Below, in pieces: positions 26,012 to 34,627 of a stretch of DNA of 58,757 nt. The stretch's first letter is position 1. Every line of letters begins with the position of its first letter. The stretch is taken from positions 1 through 58,757 of the forward strand of contig JAICXB010000026.1 of assembly GCA_025980765.1 (NCBI GenBank), written 5' to 3'. A program made the translations under genes and the position numbers. The DNA is from Terriglobales bacterium (GTDB lineage Bacteria > Acidobacteriota > Terriglobia > Terriglobales > Acidobacteriaceae). The notes under the pieces are model-generated. The model had not been told where the DNA came from, ran no database searches, and was given only the letters and a program-made list of their open reading frames with translations.

Positions 26012-26623
26012 ATGAAAAGCTTAGCAATCGTATTTCTATCCTTGTCGATGTGCTGTCTGGCGCAAAATTCTGACCAGAGTTCGGCATCAACGAAGGGCAA
26101 GAAGGCGGGCGGCAGCTCTGACGCGCAGTTTGCGATGAAGGCTGCGCAAGGCAACATGGCGGAAGTTGCTCTGGGTAAACTCGCGACGCAAAACGGGCAG
26201 AGCGATGATGTGAAAAAGTTCGGCCAACGCATGATTGACGATCACGGCAAGGCCGAGCAGGACCTTGAGGGAATCGCTTCCAAAGACAATCTCACCCTGC
26301 CCAAGAAGGTGAATGCGCAGCAGAAGGCGGAAGAGCAGCGGCTCTCAAAGCTCAACGGAGCTGCATTTGATCGCGCATACATGCGTCTGATGGTGCAGGA
26401 CCACACCAAAGATGTTGCCGAATTCCGCAAGGAAAGCAACAGCTCTGCAGCCAATTCCGATCTGCGCGATTTCGCCAAGCGAACCTATCCCACATTGCAA
26501 GACCATCTGACGATGGCCAAAAGCATTAAGAACGCGATGGGCAGCAAAGCGAAAGCAACCAAGAGTTCGAAAAAAAACGGCACCGCGGCAACGACGGCAA
26601 GCAGCGGAATGTTGCTGATCTGA
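26012..26623 (+). CDS. Exported DUF4142 (ferritin-like helical) protein
   Basis: A 203-residue protein with a short signal peptide (about 1-18, LSLSMCCLAQ). The body matches the DUF4142 pattern: DAQFAMKAAQGNMAEVALGK, then GQRMIDDHGKAEQDL, and a later HLTMAKSI segment, forming a four-helix bundle predicted to be ferritin-like. The family is exported and its role is unknown; stress and surface functions have been suggested. The C-terminus is Lys/Ser/Thr rich. ATG at 26,012 has an AGAGG ribosome binding site. It follows the large RNA region by about 60 bases and could be on the same transcript. Confidence 0.88.
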   Translation: MKSLAIVFLSLSMCCLAQNSDQSSASTKGKKAGGSSDAQFAMKAAQGNMAEVALGKLATQNGQSDDVKKFGQRMIDDHGKAEQDLEGIASKDNLTLPKKVNAQQKAEEQRLSKLNGAAFDRAYMRLMVQDHTKDVAEFRKESNSSAANSDLRDFAKRTYPTLQDHLTMAKSIKNAMGSKAKATKSSKKNGTAATTASSGMLLI

Positions 26624-27003
26624 GTGCAGAAGGTGTCGCGCCAAGAGCCGCTTACCTTTATCCGGCTGTCATTCTGAGCCCAGCTTTTGGGCGAAGAACC
26701 TACTGCGATATTTCGGAGTTAACTGCTGCATCGCGGCTCTTCAAGCAATTCGTGCTCGAAGAGCCGCGATGTTGTGTTTGAGAACGACGCATAGCAGGAG
26801 GTCCTTCGCCCGCCACGGCGGGCTCAGGATGACAGGTCGGCTGAAGTTTGTGAGTCTGCTGATGTCCGAGTCATTGTGGGAGTGCGACTCTCTTATTTTC
26901 AGCGTGGTTCTTTGGCGATTGCCATCACAACCTCTCAGGATGAGAGGAGTTGAAAATAATCGCAGCACCTCTCATCAAGGTATCGTGATTTGTGAAACAA
27001 GCC
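26624..27003. repeat. Paired CATTCTGAGC elements and a long hairpin
   Basis: No gene is seen. The element CTGTCATTCTGAGC ... GCGAAGAACCT at about 26,667-26,706 returns in inverted form at about 26,796-26,841. Between them, 26,729-26,771 forms a hairpin with 14 perfect bp (CATCGCGGCTCTTC arm), then one mismatch and four further bp. The arrangement is like a bacterial REP/BIME pair. The rest, 26,845-27,003, has no feature I recognise. Confidence 0.65.
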
Positions 27004-27975
27004 CTAGGCGGCCCACACTTTGGGCTTGCGGTCCCAACGGTGCTTGCGCAACTCTGCTAACAAATCGGCGGGCAGCGGCCCGGAATCGCTGTACGCGAGG
27101 TTCTGCTTTACGTGCGCGGGTTTGCGCATTCCCGGAATGGTAGTGCTTACATCAGGATTGGAGAGGATGAAGCGAAATGCCATTTCGGGCAAACTCATCC
27201 TCTGGGGCATTATGTTCTTGAGCTTCTCCACGCGAGCGACCGTCTTAGAAAGGTTTTCCTTGCCAAAATAACTCGCGCGCCAGTCGCCTTCCGGAAAGCG
27301 CGTCTCCAGCGTGAGCTTGCCCCCGAGGCTGCCCTCATCCAGCGGTACTCTCGCGATGACGCCGATGTTCAACTCGCGACAAACCGGAAGCAGTTCGTCT
27401 TCGGGAGCCTGGTCGAAGATGTTGTAGATCACCTGCACGCAATCGACAAGGCCGGTACGGATTGCGGCGATTCCGTTCTGCGGCTCCCAGCGATTCAGAC
27501 TCAGGCCAAACGCGAGAATGATTTCCCGGTTCTTCAGTTCCTCGACTGTGGCGCCAAACTCCCGCTCGTTGATCCAACTATCGTCCCAGACATGGAATTG
27601 CAGCAGATCGATGCGGTCTGTGCCAATTGCCTGCCGTATGCGATCGGCATATTTGAGCACGTGCTCGCGCGGGAATACGTCAGAGTAGGGATCGTGGCGG
27701 GAAGCCGGCCATCTGCCATTTTTCGGCGGAACTTTTGAGGCGATGTAGATGCGTTTGCCGGGATTAGCGGCGGCAACTTTGCCCGCCAGAGCATCGCTAT
27801 GGCCCTCGCCATACGCCCATGCGGTATCGAAGAACGTGCAGCCAAGATCGGCGGAAAGCTGCAGGGAAGCGAGAGATTGCTGGTCGTCGGAACCGGTCCA
27901 TCCGCCCATTCCCCACAGTCCATGCCCGATTTCGCTTACCTCAAAACCCGTGCGGCCCAGCTTGCGATAGTTCAC
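27004..27975 (-). CDS. Aldo/keto reductase family protein
   Basis: A 323-residue TIM-barrel oxidoreductase. The first strand and the catalytic Asp/Tyr region are seen in FFDTAWAYGEGHSD, the Lys in YIASKVPP, and the His in LLQFHVWDDSW. The C-terminal half has the NADPH-binding helices, ending NPDVSTTIPGMRKPAHVKQN. It would reduce aldehydes or ketones, perhaps sugars, with NADPH; the substrate is not predictable. The start is GTG at 27,975, with an AAGGA ribosome binding site. Confidence 0.9.
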   Translation of the reverse strand: MNYRKLGRTGFEVSEIGHGLWGMGGWTGSDDQQSLASLQLSADLGCTFFDTAWAYGEGHSDALAGKVAAANPGKRIYIASKVPPKNGRWPASRHDPYSDVFPREHVLKYADRIRQAIGTDRIDLLQFHVWDDSWINEREFGATVEELKNREIILAFGLSLNRWEPQNGIAAIRTGLVDCVQVIYNIFDQAPEDELLPVCRELNIGVIARVPLDEGSLGGKLTLETRFPEGDWRASYFGKENLSKTVARVEKLKNIMPQRMSLPEMAFRFILSNPDVSTTIPGMRKPAHVKQNLAYSDSGPLPADLLAELRKHRWDRKPKVWAA

Positions 27976-28438
27976 AGTAAATCCTTTTTACCACGGAGAA
28001 ACTGATGCACGGAGAACAGCAGAAATCAGGGCGTCGGATGTTCTTATTCGGGTGAATCCGCGACCAGATACGGATCCGGTCCTCGCGTGTCGGGTGTGGA
28101 GTGTTGCACCACATTCGGAGCAGATCCGATAGGCGTTTTGGGAGCAGGAGAGCTTTCGGAACGGTGTCGGGGGTTTTGGTCATCTTTCCTGTTCTTTTCT
28201 GTTTCTATCCTGTTATTTTTTCGATCCGCCGGGGTGATTCGAGCTAAGCCACTGGGGTTCAATGGCCTACGGCTATTTTTGGCATTCTCCTGTTCTTTTC
28301 CTGTTCGTTTCCTCAGCTCTGAGCGAAATTCGCGGATTTTGGGCACAAATCGGCGATCTGCGCCACCGTCCTGAAATTTCCTATGTATTTTCCCCTGTTC
28401 TCAGGAAAGGGCTTCCTCAGGATTCGGTGTTCACGTCC
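27976..28438. repeat. Spacer with the CCTGTTCTT repeat family
   Basis: No gene is seen. From about 28,143 to 28,420 the plus strand holds words such as CCTGTTCTTTTCTGTTTC, CCTGTTCTTTTCCTGTTCG, GAAATTCGCGGATTTTGGGC and CCCCTGTTCTCAGG. Reverse-complement relatives lie at 44,605-44,830 and further relatives at 34,185-34,420, so this is a dispersed repeat of this genome. Confidence 0.6.
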
Positions 28439-30355
28439 ATGGAGGCTTCCCAAGTAACGGCAATCAGGACTGCATCTAATCGGAGCAGCGAGTTACCCGT
28501 TTTGGCGACAGCATCGGAGTTCATCCACAAGTCGGAGGTTGGCCCACGTCCGCTCCCACCCAGGCGGTTGAGCATTCGCGCGCTCCTGCGTCCGCACCGA
28601 GGTACGCTACTGCTGGCCTTAGCTGCGGTGATTGGCGAAGCTGCCGCCGATTTGCTCGAGCCCTGGCCGCTGAAGATCGTCCTCGATAACGTACTGCACA
28701 CAAAAAAATCGGGTGGATGGCTGAATCACTTTATTCAGACCGCCGTTGGCAGTAATACGCTCGCAGCGCTGAAGTTCGCGTGCTTTGCCGTGCTTGGCAT
28801 TGCTGTTCTCGACGCGATTTGCTCCTACGCGGAGAAATACCTCACCACCAGCGTGGGCCAGTGGGTCACCCACGACCTGCGGCGGGCCCTGTACTCGCAT
28901 ATTCAGCGGCTGTCGATGGCGTACCACGATCACAAGCGCACCGGCGATCTGATCAGCACTGTTACCAGCGACATTGATTCCATTCAAAGCTTCATTACCT
29001 CCGGCCTGTTAGGAGTGCTCATCAATCTATTCACCCTGGTCGGAATGGTGGGAGTCATGTTCTACCTGAACTGGCGCTTCACCTTCATCGCACTCTCCGT
29101 CGCGCCCGTGCTGTTTGCCATCGTGTATTCCTACACGCGGCGCATTAAGAAAGCCTCGCGCGCGGTAAGAAAAAAGGAAGGGGAGATTGTCTCCGTCATT
29201 CAGGAGGTGCTCACGTCGATTCGCGTGGTAAAAGCATTTGCGCGCGAAGACTATGAACTGCACAGATTAGAACAAGAAAGCCTCGAAGGAGTTGAAATCG
29301 CCCTCCGCGCCCGCGCATTGAAGGCCAAGCTCGCGCCGATGGTGGAGATTCTGGTCGCGGTTGGCACCTTCCTGGTGTTGTGGTTTGGAGCGCGGATGGT
29401 GATTGGCGGCGCATTGTCGGCAGGATCCCTGGTTATGTTCATCTGGTATCTGAGCAAGATGTATAAGCCGATGCAGCAACTCTCCAAGATGACCGACTCG
29501 TACTCCAAGGCTCTGGTCGGCTATGAGCGCATTCAGGAAGTGATGGTGACGGAACGAGAGGTCAAGGACTCTCCACGCGCGATTCGCGCTCCACGGCTCC
29601 GCGGCAAAATTGAATTCGAGCACGTAAGTTTCGCGTACTCGGAAGATGCTCCACTGCTCTCCGACGTGAGTTTCACCATCGAGCCGGGACAAGTAGCGGC
29701 GTTCGTTGGCCCAACCGGCGCCGGAAAGACGACCATCATCAGTCTCATCCCGCGCTTCTACGATCCCACTTCGGGCACAATCAAGATCGACGGCACTGAC
29801 GTACGCCGCTTCCGCCAGCGCTCGTTACGCCAGCAGATTAGCTTCGTCTTGCAAGACACCGTGCTGTTTCATGGGCCGGTGTGGCAGAACATCGCTTACG
29901 GAAAGCCCGAGGCGAACCGCAGCGAAATCCTGCGCGCGGCCCAACTAGCCAATGCGGCGGAATTCATCGAGCACATGCCCCAGGGCTATGACACGATCGT
30001 CGGCGAACGCGGCATTACGCTCTCCGGCGGGCAGCGCCAGCGTATTGCCATCGCCCGCGCGATCATTCGCAATAGTCCCATTCTGGTTCTGGACGAACCC
30101 ACCTCCGGCCTGGACACCGCGTCGGAAAAGCTGGTCTATGAAGCTCTGGAGCGGCTGATGGCGGGAAGAACGGTCATTACCATTGCTCACCGTCTGTCTA
30201 CGATTCGTACCGCGGACATTATCTTCGTGATCAAAGATGGGCGCATCGTTGAGAGCGGCAGCCATTCCGAGTTGATGCGGAACGAAGGTTTGTATGCGGA
30301 ACTTGATCGCCTGCAGTTCCGTAATGAGGAACCCGAGGTCAAGCTGGCGCGATGA
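28439..30355 (+). CDS. ABC exporter, fused membrane and ATPase domains
   Basis: A 638-residue type I ABC exporter half-transporter. About residues 55-340 hold six membrane helices, with the coupling-helix regions visible. The ATPase (about 380-620) has Walker A GPTGAGKTT, Q-loop FVLQDTVLF, signature LSGGQRQR, Walker B ILVLDEPTSGLD and switch His in TIAHRLST. It would work as a homodimer exporting lipids, peptides or drugs. The frame opens at 28,262, but the first 59 residues lie in repeat DNA; ATG at 28,439 is taken as the start. Confidence 0.9.
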   Translation: MEASQVTAIRTASNRSSELPVLATASEFIHKSEVGPRPLPPRRLSIRALLRPHRGTLLLALAAVIGEAAADLLEPWPLKIVLDNVLHTKKSGGWLNHFIQTAVGSNTLAALKFACFAVLGIAVLDAICSYAEKYLTTSVGQWVTHDLRRALYSHIQRLSMAYHDHKRTGDLISTVTSDIDSIQSFITSGLLGVLINLFTLVGMVGVMFYLNWRFTFIALSVAPVLFAIVYSYTRRIKKASRAVRKKEGEIVSVIQEVLTSIRVVKAFAREDYELHRLEQESLEGVEIALRARALKAKLAPMVEILVAVGTFLVLWFGARMVIGGALSAGSLVMFIWYLSKMYKPMQQLSKMTDSYSKALVGYERIQEVMVTEREVKDSPRAIRAPRLRGKIEFEHVSFAYSEDAPLLSDVSFTIEPGQVAAFVGPTGAGKTTIISLIPRFYDPTSGTIKIDGTDVRRFRQRSLRQQISFVLQDTVLFHGPVWQNIAYGKPEANRSEILRAAQLANAAEFIEHMPQGYDTIVGERGITLSGGQRQRIAIARAIIRNSPILVLDEPTSGLDTASEKLVYEALERLMAGRTVITIAHRLSTIRTADIIFVIKDGRIVESGSHSELMRNEGLYAELDRLQFRNEEPEVKLAR

Positions 30356-30373
30356 GGACTCCGGCTGCCGCCG

Positions 30374-31366
30374 TTACAGCCGGTTCAATTGCGCGATCCT
30401 CTTTTCTACCACCGCCGAATAAGCGTCGATATCATTCTGGGAATATCCGGCGGCGCGGAATGCATCTTCAATTTGACTCGGCTTCAATTGCGCCAGCAGT
30501 CCGCCAATCCATTTCGCATCCGAGCGCGGAATGTGCCTTCCGATCCAGCGCAGGCGCAGCCGAGTGAAAAAGCTGCGGGGCTTAAATATTCCTAACAGAG
30601 TCATTCTTGCAGGCACGCTGAAGTCCACGGAATCGTGACGGACTTTGGTGATGAACTTCGACGCGCGGTAATCCTGCAGTCTGCCTTTTCCTCGCCCCGG
30701 CTCCAGGGCGTAGCCAATCGTTCCGAAGGATGCTCCCAAATCGGTGACCACATAGAATTCCCGTCCGGTGGTCTTCTCTTCCTCGATTGCATTGTTCTCG
30801 TCCTTCAGGTCCCAGTTGTTGATCAGCGCCATCATCACCCGCAGTCCATTGAACTCGCGCGTTCCGGTGAATGGATTGTGCCGCCAACGCCATTGCCCGC
30901 GTTTCTCCGTACCGTTCATATCTCGTTTAAGCCTTGCATTCTCAACTTCGTTCTGCTGATTCACGAAATTCTGCCCGCGCTGCAGACGCCCAGGCAAGTC
31001 GCTGATTGTCAAAGTGGGAATAAAGTAGTCCTCATCAGTAAAGTAACCCACGGCCCAAAGCAGGCGAGTTGCCACAGTTTCCGGCCGTGCCTCAACGCCC
31101 AGCTTGACTTTCCATTTCTTGTCATCCTGGTCGCGTACGTCGAATTTGGGATTGGTGCCTTTCATGTCCTCCTTGATGAACCTTGCTGGTAGGCGCGGCT
31201 GGTTCTTCCCCCCGCCAGAGCCATAAAAAAGGTTGCGCGAGGAAATGTCGGCCGGGTCGCGCCACAGAACCGGCGCGGGCTGCACCGCAGAATGGCCGGC
31301 AGTCGCAGCCGGCGCAGCGGCCATCAGCCAAAACACAGATAGAGCGATAGTGAAAGCAGGACGCAT
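30374..31366 (-). CDS. Exported protein of unknown function
   Basis: A 330-residue protein with a signal peptide (about 1-23). The mature part contains FDVRDQDDKKWKVKLG, EARPETVATRLLWAVGYF and DLGASFGTIGYA, a set of blocks that looks conserved, vaguely like the nucleotide-binding lobe of HipA or PI-kinase-like folds (a Lys-x-Lys strand followed by a Glu helix). I cannot confirm that. The C-terminal 60 residues are helical with basic patches. It converges on the ABC exporter gene, 18 bases away. Confidence 0.6.
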   Translation of the reverse strand: MRPAFTIALSVFWLMAAAPAATAGHSAVQPAPVLWRDPADISSRNLFYGSGGGKNQPRLPARFIKEDMKGTNPKFDVRDQDDKKWKVKLGVEARPETVATRLLWAVGYFTDEDYFIPTLTISDLPGRLQRGQNFVNQQNEVENARLKRDMNGTEKRGQWRWRHNPFTGTREFNGLRVMMALINNWDLKDENNAIEEEKTTGREFYVVTDLGASFGTIGYALEPGRGKGRLQDYRASKFITKVRHDSVDFSVPARMTLLGIFKPRSFFTRLRLRWIGRHIPRSDAKWIGGLLAQLKPSQIEDAFRAAGYSQNDIDAYSAVVEKRIAQLNRL

Positions 31367-31524
31367 GATTGGGTTGTCGATTCACAGCACTGTGGAAGGT
31401 TAGATATTGCGAGTCTCGCAACAGGCTGCTTTCCCTTCTAGAACTTCTCAAACATTTGCTTCGCGGAGATTCCGAATCGGCATCCAACCATCGAGGTGCT
31501 CAGGCATAGGAGGAATCGCGCTAC

Positions 31525-32631
31525 TTGAAACTACTGGTGCAGCCAGGCGACGGCATTGGACCGCTGGTCAAGGCGATCGAGCGAGCCAAAGAACGGGTGC
31601 AGATCGTAATTTTCCGCTTTGACCGCCTGGAGATCGAAAAGGCGCTGGAAGACGCGGTGAAGCGCGGCGTTGCGGTCGAAGCCCTGATCGCTTTCACCAA
31701 TCATGGCGGCGAGAAGAACCTGCGCAAGCTGGAAATGCGGTTTCTCGAGCGCGGAGTAAAAGTCGCGCGCACCGCCGATGACCTGGTGCGCTATCACGGC
31801 AAAATGATGATCGTCGACGGCAGCGAGCTGTTCATCTTTGCCTTCAACTACACGCGTCTCGACATTGAGGCCAGCCGCAGCTTCGGGATTTCGACCGGCG
31901 ACAAAGAGCTGATCGGCGAAGCTCTGAAGCTGTTTGAGTGTGATTGCACCCGCAAGCCTTACAAACCGAACTCGTCCCGCTTCCTGGTAAGTCCCATGAA
32001 CGCCAGGCGCGAAATCGCGCAATTTATCAAAGGCGCTGAGAAGGAGCTGCTCATTTACGACGTAAAGATCACCGATCGCGACATGATCCGTCTCCTGGAA
32101 GAACGTGCTCGCGACGGCGTCGAGGTGCGCATTATCGGCAAGATTGCCCGCCACGGTCCTCAAATCGCCGTTCGCAAAACGAAAATGCGCCTGCACGCCC
32201 GAGTGATCGTTCGCGACCGTAAGCATACCTTTTTGGGAAGCCAGAGCATGCGCGAACTGGAACTCGATTCCCGTCGCGAAATCGGCACAATCTTCAGCGA
32301 TGAGAAAGCCCTGAAGCGTCTGCTGGAAGTGTTCGAAGAAGATTGGAAGACAGGCGCCGTTGCGGATGACTCTGAAACCGACGTCGCAGTAAAACCGCCC
32401 GCCACAAAAGTTGCGAAAAAGGTGGCAAAGCGGTTCAGCCAGGACCTTCCGCCGGTCGCGCCGGTCATTGAACAGGCGGTAAAGGACGTTCTGCCGAATG
32501 GCGCAGCGGCGGACATCGATCATGATGAAATTGAGGCGTCGGTGCAGAGTGCGGTGAAGCAAGTGGTGAAGCAGGTTGTGCGCGAAAACGTGGAGGATGC
32601 GATCGAGCAGCAGAGGGAGCCGCAGCCGTGA
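31525..32631 (+). CDS. Phospholipase D-like protein
   Basis: A 368-residue PLD-superfamily protein with two catalytic half-motifs. The first is complete (RYHGKMMIVDGSELF, His-x-Lys-x4-Asp, about 90). The second reads RLHARVIVRDRKHTFLGS (about 228), with Arg in place of Lys. This pattern fits cardiolipin synthase/phosphodiesterase relatives with lowered or altered activity. The C-terminal quarter is Lys/Ala/Val rich and helical. The TTG start at 31,525 lies about 11 bases after AGGAGG. It heads a three-gene operon whose starts overlap the previous stops. Confidence 0.8.
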   Translation: MKLLVQPGDGIGPLVKAIERAKERVQIVIFRFDRLEIEKALEDAVKRGVAVEALIAFTNHGGEKNLRKLEMRFLERGVKVARTADDLVRYHGKMMIVDGSELFIFAFNYTRLDIEASRSFGISTGDKELIGEALKLFECDCTRKPYKPNSSRFLVSPMNARREIAQFIKGAEKELLIYDVKITDRDMIRLLEERARDGVEVRIIGKIARHGPQIAVRKTKMRLHARVIVRDRKHTFLGSQSMRELELDSRREIGTIFSDEKALKRLLEVFEEDWKTGAVADDSETDVAVKPPATKVAKKVAKRFSQDLPPVAPVIEQAVKDVLPNGAAADIDHDEIEASVQSAVKQVVKQVVRENVEDAIEQQREPQP

Positions 32632-33215
32632 GCTTGCGCTCGTCCGCCATCTTCTTACTTCTGCCGGCATTTGCGTCGGCCATCGCCCAAAATGGCCAGC
32701 GTATCAATCGGGATTCGGCGCTTGCTGCCGATTTCCAGAACCGGGTGAGCCAGTATCTGAAGCTGCACAAGAAGGCTCAGGGTAATGCACCGCAGCCGAA
32801 GCAAACCAGCTCGCCCGCAGCGATCATTCAATTCCAACATCACCTCGCAGACGCGATTAGAGAGTTGCGCCCCGATGCCAGCCAGGGGGAGATCTTCACG
32901 CCTCCAGTCGCTGAGCTTTTTCGCAAGCTGGTTGCCGGCGAGATGACCGGGCCGGACCGCGCCAAAATCCGCAAGAGCTTCCAGCACGCCGAGCCGATCC
33001 ACGGGGTACGGCTTGAGGTGAATCAGGCTTATCCTGACAATCTGCCGCTGCAATCCATGCCGCCATCGCTGCTGCTGAATTTGCCCAAGCTTCCGCCCGA
33101 AGTCGAATATCGCTTCGTCGGGCGCGAACTGGTGCTGCGCGACATCGCCGCCAATCTGGTCGTTGATGTGATTCCCGATGTTTCAGCTTCGACAGACGTA
33201 CCCAAGAAACCATGA
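32628..33215 (+). CDS. Exported protein of unknown function
   Basis: A 195-residue protein with a signal peptide (about 1-21). The mature part is soluble, with a helical Gln/Lys-rich N-terminal half and a C-terminal PPEVEYRFVGRELVLRDI segment. The GTG start overlaps the PLD stop by four bases (GTGA), and its own stop overlaps the next ATG, so it is translated as part of the operon. I do not recognise the family. Confidence 0.65.
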   Translation: MSLRSSAIFLLLPAFASAIAQNGQRINRDSALAADFQNRVSQYLKLHKKAQGNAPQPKQTSSPAAIIQFQHHLADAIRELRPDASQGEIFTPPVAELFRKLVAGEMTGPDRAKIRKSFQHAEPIHGVRLEVNQAYPDNLPLQSMPPSLLLNLPKLPPEVEYRFVGRELVLRDIAANLVVDVIPDVSASTDVPKKP

Positions 33216-34156
33216 ATTGCCGATTGCTGTTTGTCTCACTCGTGCTTGCGCTCAGCGCCAGCTGGGCGGACGGTGCGCCCGTTTTGCAACCAGCTGCGCC
33301 AACCATTCAAGCGTCTGCCCTAGCTTCGCCGGGAAGACTCGATCTCAAGCTCCCGCTGGAGGAGAAGTCGGTTCGCTTCGCAGTCATCGGCGACAACGGG
33401 ACCGGAGGAAAGCCCGAATATGAAATTGCCGACGAGATGGCCGCGTATCAGAAGATCGTCGGATTCCAGTTCGTAATCATGTTGGGAGACAACATCTACG
33501 GAGGCCATCATTCCAAAGACTTCGAGCGCAAATTTGAGGATCCCTACAAGGCCCTGCTCGATGCCGGGGTAAAGTTCTATGCGTCTCTGGGCAATCACGA
33601 CAATTCCAACGAAGTGCTCTACAAGCCGTACAACATGAATGGCCAGCGCTACTACACCTTCAAAAAGGGAGACGCGGAGTTCTTCGTGCTCGACAGCAAT
33701 TACATGGACGCAACCCAACTCGACTGGCTGCAGCGCCAGTTGCGCGAGTCAAACTCCAAGTGGAAGATCGCATATTTTCATCATCCGCTTTTCTCCGACG
33801 GACGCTTTCACGGCCCCGACCTCGACCTGCGCAAGCAACTCATGCCGATATTCGAGCAGTACGGCGTAAACGTAGTCCTATCCGGACACGAGCACGTTTA
33901 CGAGCGCGTAAATCCCCAGCATGGGATTTACTTCTTTGTCCTGGGCAATTCCGGAGAGCTGCGCTATCACAATCTGCGCCGCCCTTCCTCAGAAATGGCT
34001 GCCGGTTTCGATACCGACCGAACTTTCATGCTGGTGGAACTCACCGCCGACAAACTCTACTTCCAGACCATATCGAGGACAGGAGAAACCGTGGACTCAG
34101 GTATCCTCGATCATCAACCCAAGCCGCCGCAGCCCAATTCCACCGCGTCCCAGTAG
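33212..34156 (+). CDS. Exported calcineurin-like metallophosphoesterase
   Basis: A 314-residue metallophosphatase resembling purple or tartrate-resistant acid phosphatases. Metal-binding motifs in order: FAVIGDNGTGG, IMLGDNIYGG, SLGNHDNSN, YFHHPLFSDG and SGHEHVYER. A signal peptide (about 1-21) puts it outside the cytoplasm. It would remove phosphate from external phosphomonoesters or diesters; with the PLD-like protein in the same operon it could work on lipid head groups, which is inference. The ATG overlaps the previous stop (ATGA). Confidence 0.88.
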   Translation: MNCRLLFVSLVLALSASWADGAPVLQPAAPTIQASALASPGRLDLKLPLEEKSVRFAVIGDNGTGGKPEYEIADEMAAYQKIVGFQFVIMLGDNIYGGHHSKDFERKFEDPYKALLDAGVKFYASLGNHDNSNEVLYKPYNMNGQRYYTFKKGDAEFFVLDSNYMDATQLDWLQRQLRESNSKWKIAYFHHPLFSDGRFHGPDLDLRKQLMPIFEQYGVNVVLSGHEHVYERVNPQHGIYFFVLGNSGELRYHNLRRPSSEMAAGFDTDRTFMLVELTADKLYFQTISRTGETVDSGILDHQPKPPQPNSTASQ

Positions 34157-34627
34157 GACGCCGACTCAAGGTCCTAAGACGGAAACTCAGCAACCGAAAT
34201 CCCTGTTCTTGGCAAATAACAGGGAATTTTGCAGGGAATTTTTCGCCTTTCGCCAGAAAATCGTCGAATTCTGCCCAAAATGTGCAATTTTTCCGAAAGA
34301 ACAGGGAATTAGCAGGGAATTTCTGATTTTCGGCCTAAGTCTTTGATTTGCTAGCAGCTAGGAGCCAGAAGGTAGTAGCTGCTCGCGAGAACAGGGAATT
34401 TAGCAGGGAATTTTTCATCGCCAAAGGTGACACCCTCGGATGCCGACGGAACCAACAACTCATCTCTATTCGGGCATGTTCGCTTCTGAACACTGGCTTG
34501 CATGTGCGGACGACCCACTGATCCCGCGCGGCTGCAAAGGATTGATGCACGAAGGAATGGCTTCGGCACGGGGATTGCAACGACCTCCTGAAGGCTGCGC
34601 GGGAGACCGCAGGTGGAGCTGCACATC
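34157..34627. repeat. Spacer with ACAGGGAATTT and GCTAGCAGC repeats
   Basis: From about 34,185 to 34,420 the word AACAGGGAATT occurs repeatedly, with CCAGAAAATCGTCGAATTCT and TGCCCAAAATGTGC in between, related to the blocks at 28,143 and 44,605. At 34,350-34,385 lies a copy of the TAGCAGCTAGGAGC family. I see no gene. Confidence 0.55.

Noticed and set aside
6017..28438. CRISPR array
   Set aside because: The intergenic repeats are not regularly spaced, have no uniform spacers and are not accompanied by cas genes.
31531..32670. Long minus-strand frame opposite the PLD-like gene
   Set aside because: Shadow frame: the plus strand has PLD motifs and operon overlaps, the minus-strand translation has no recognisable pattern.
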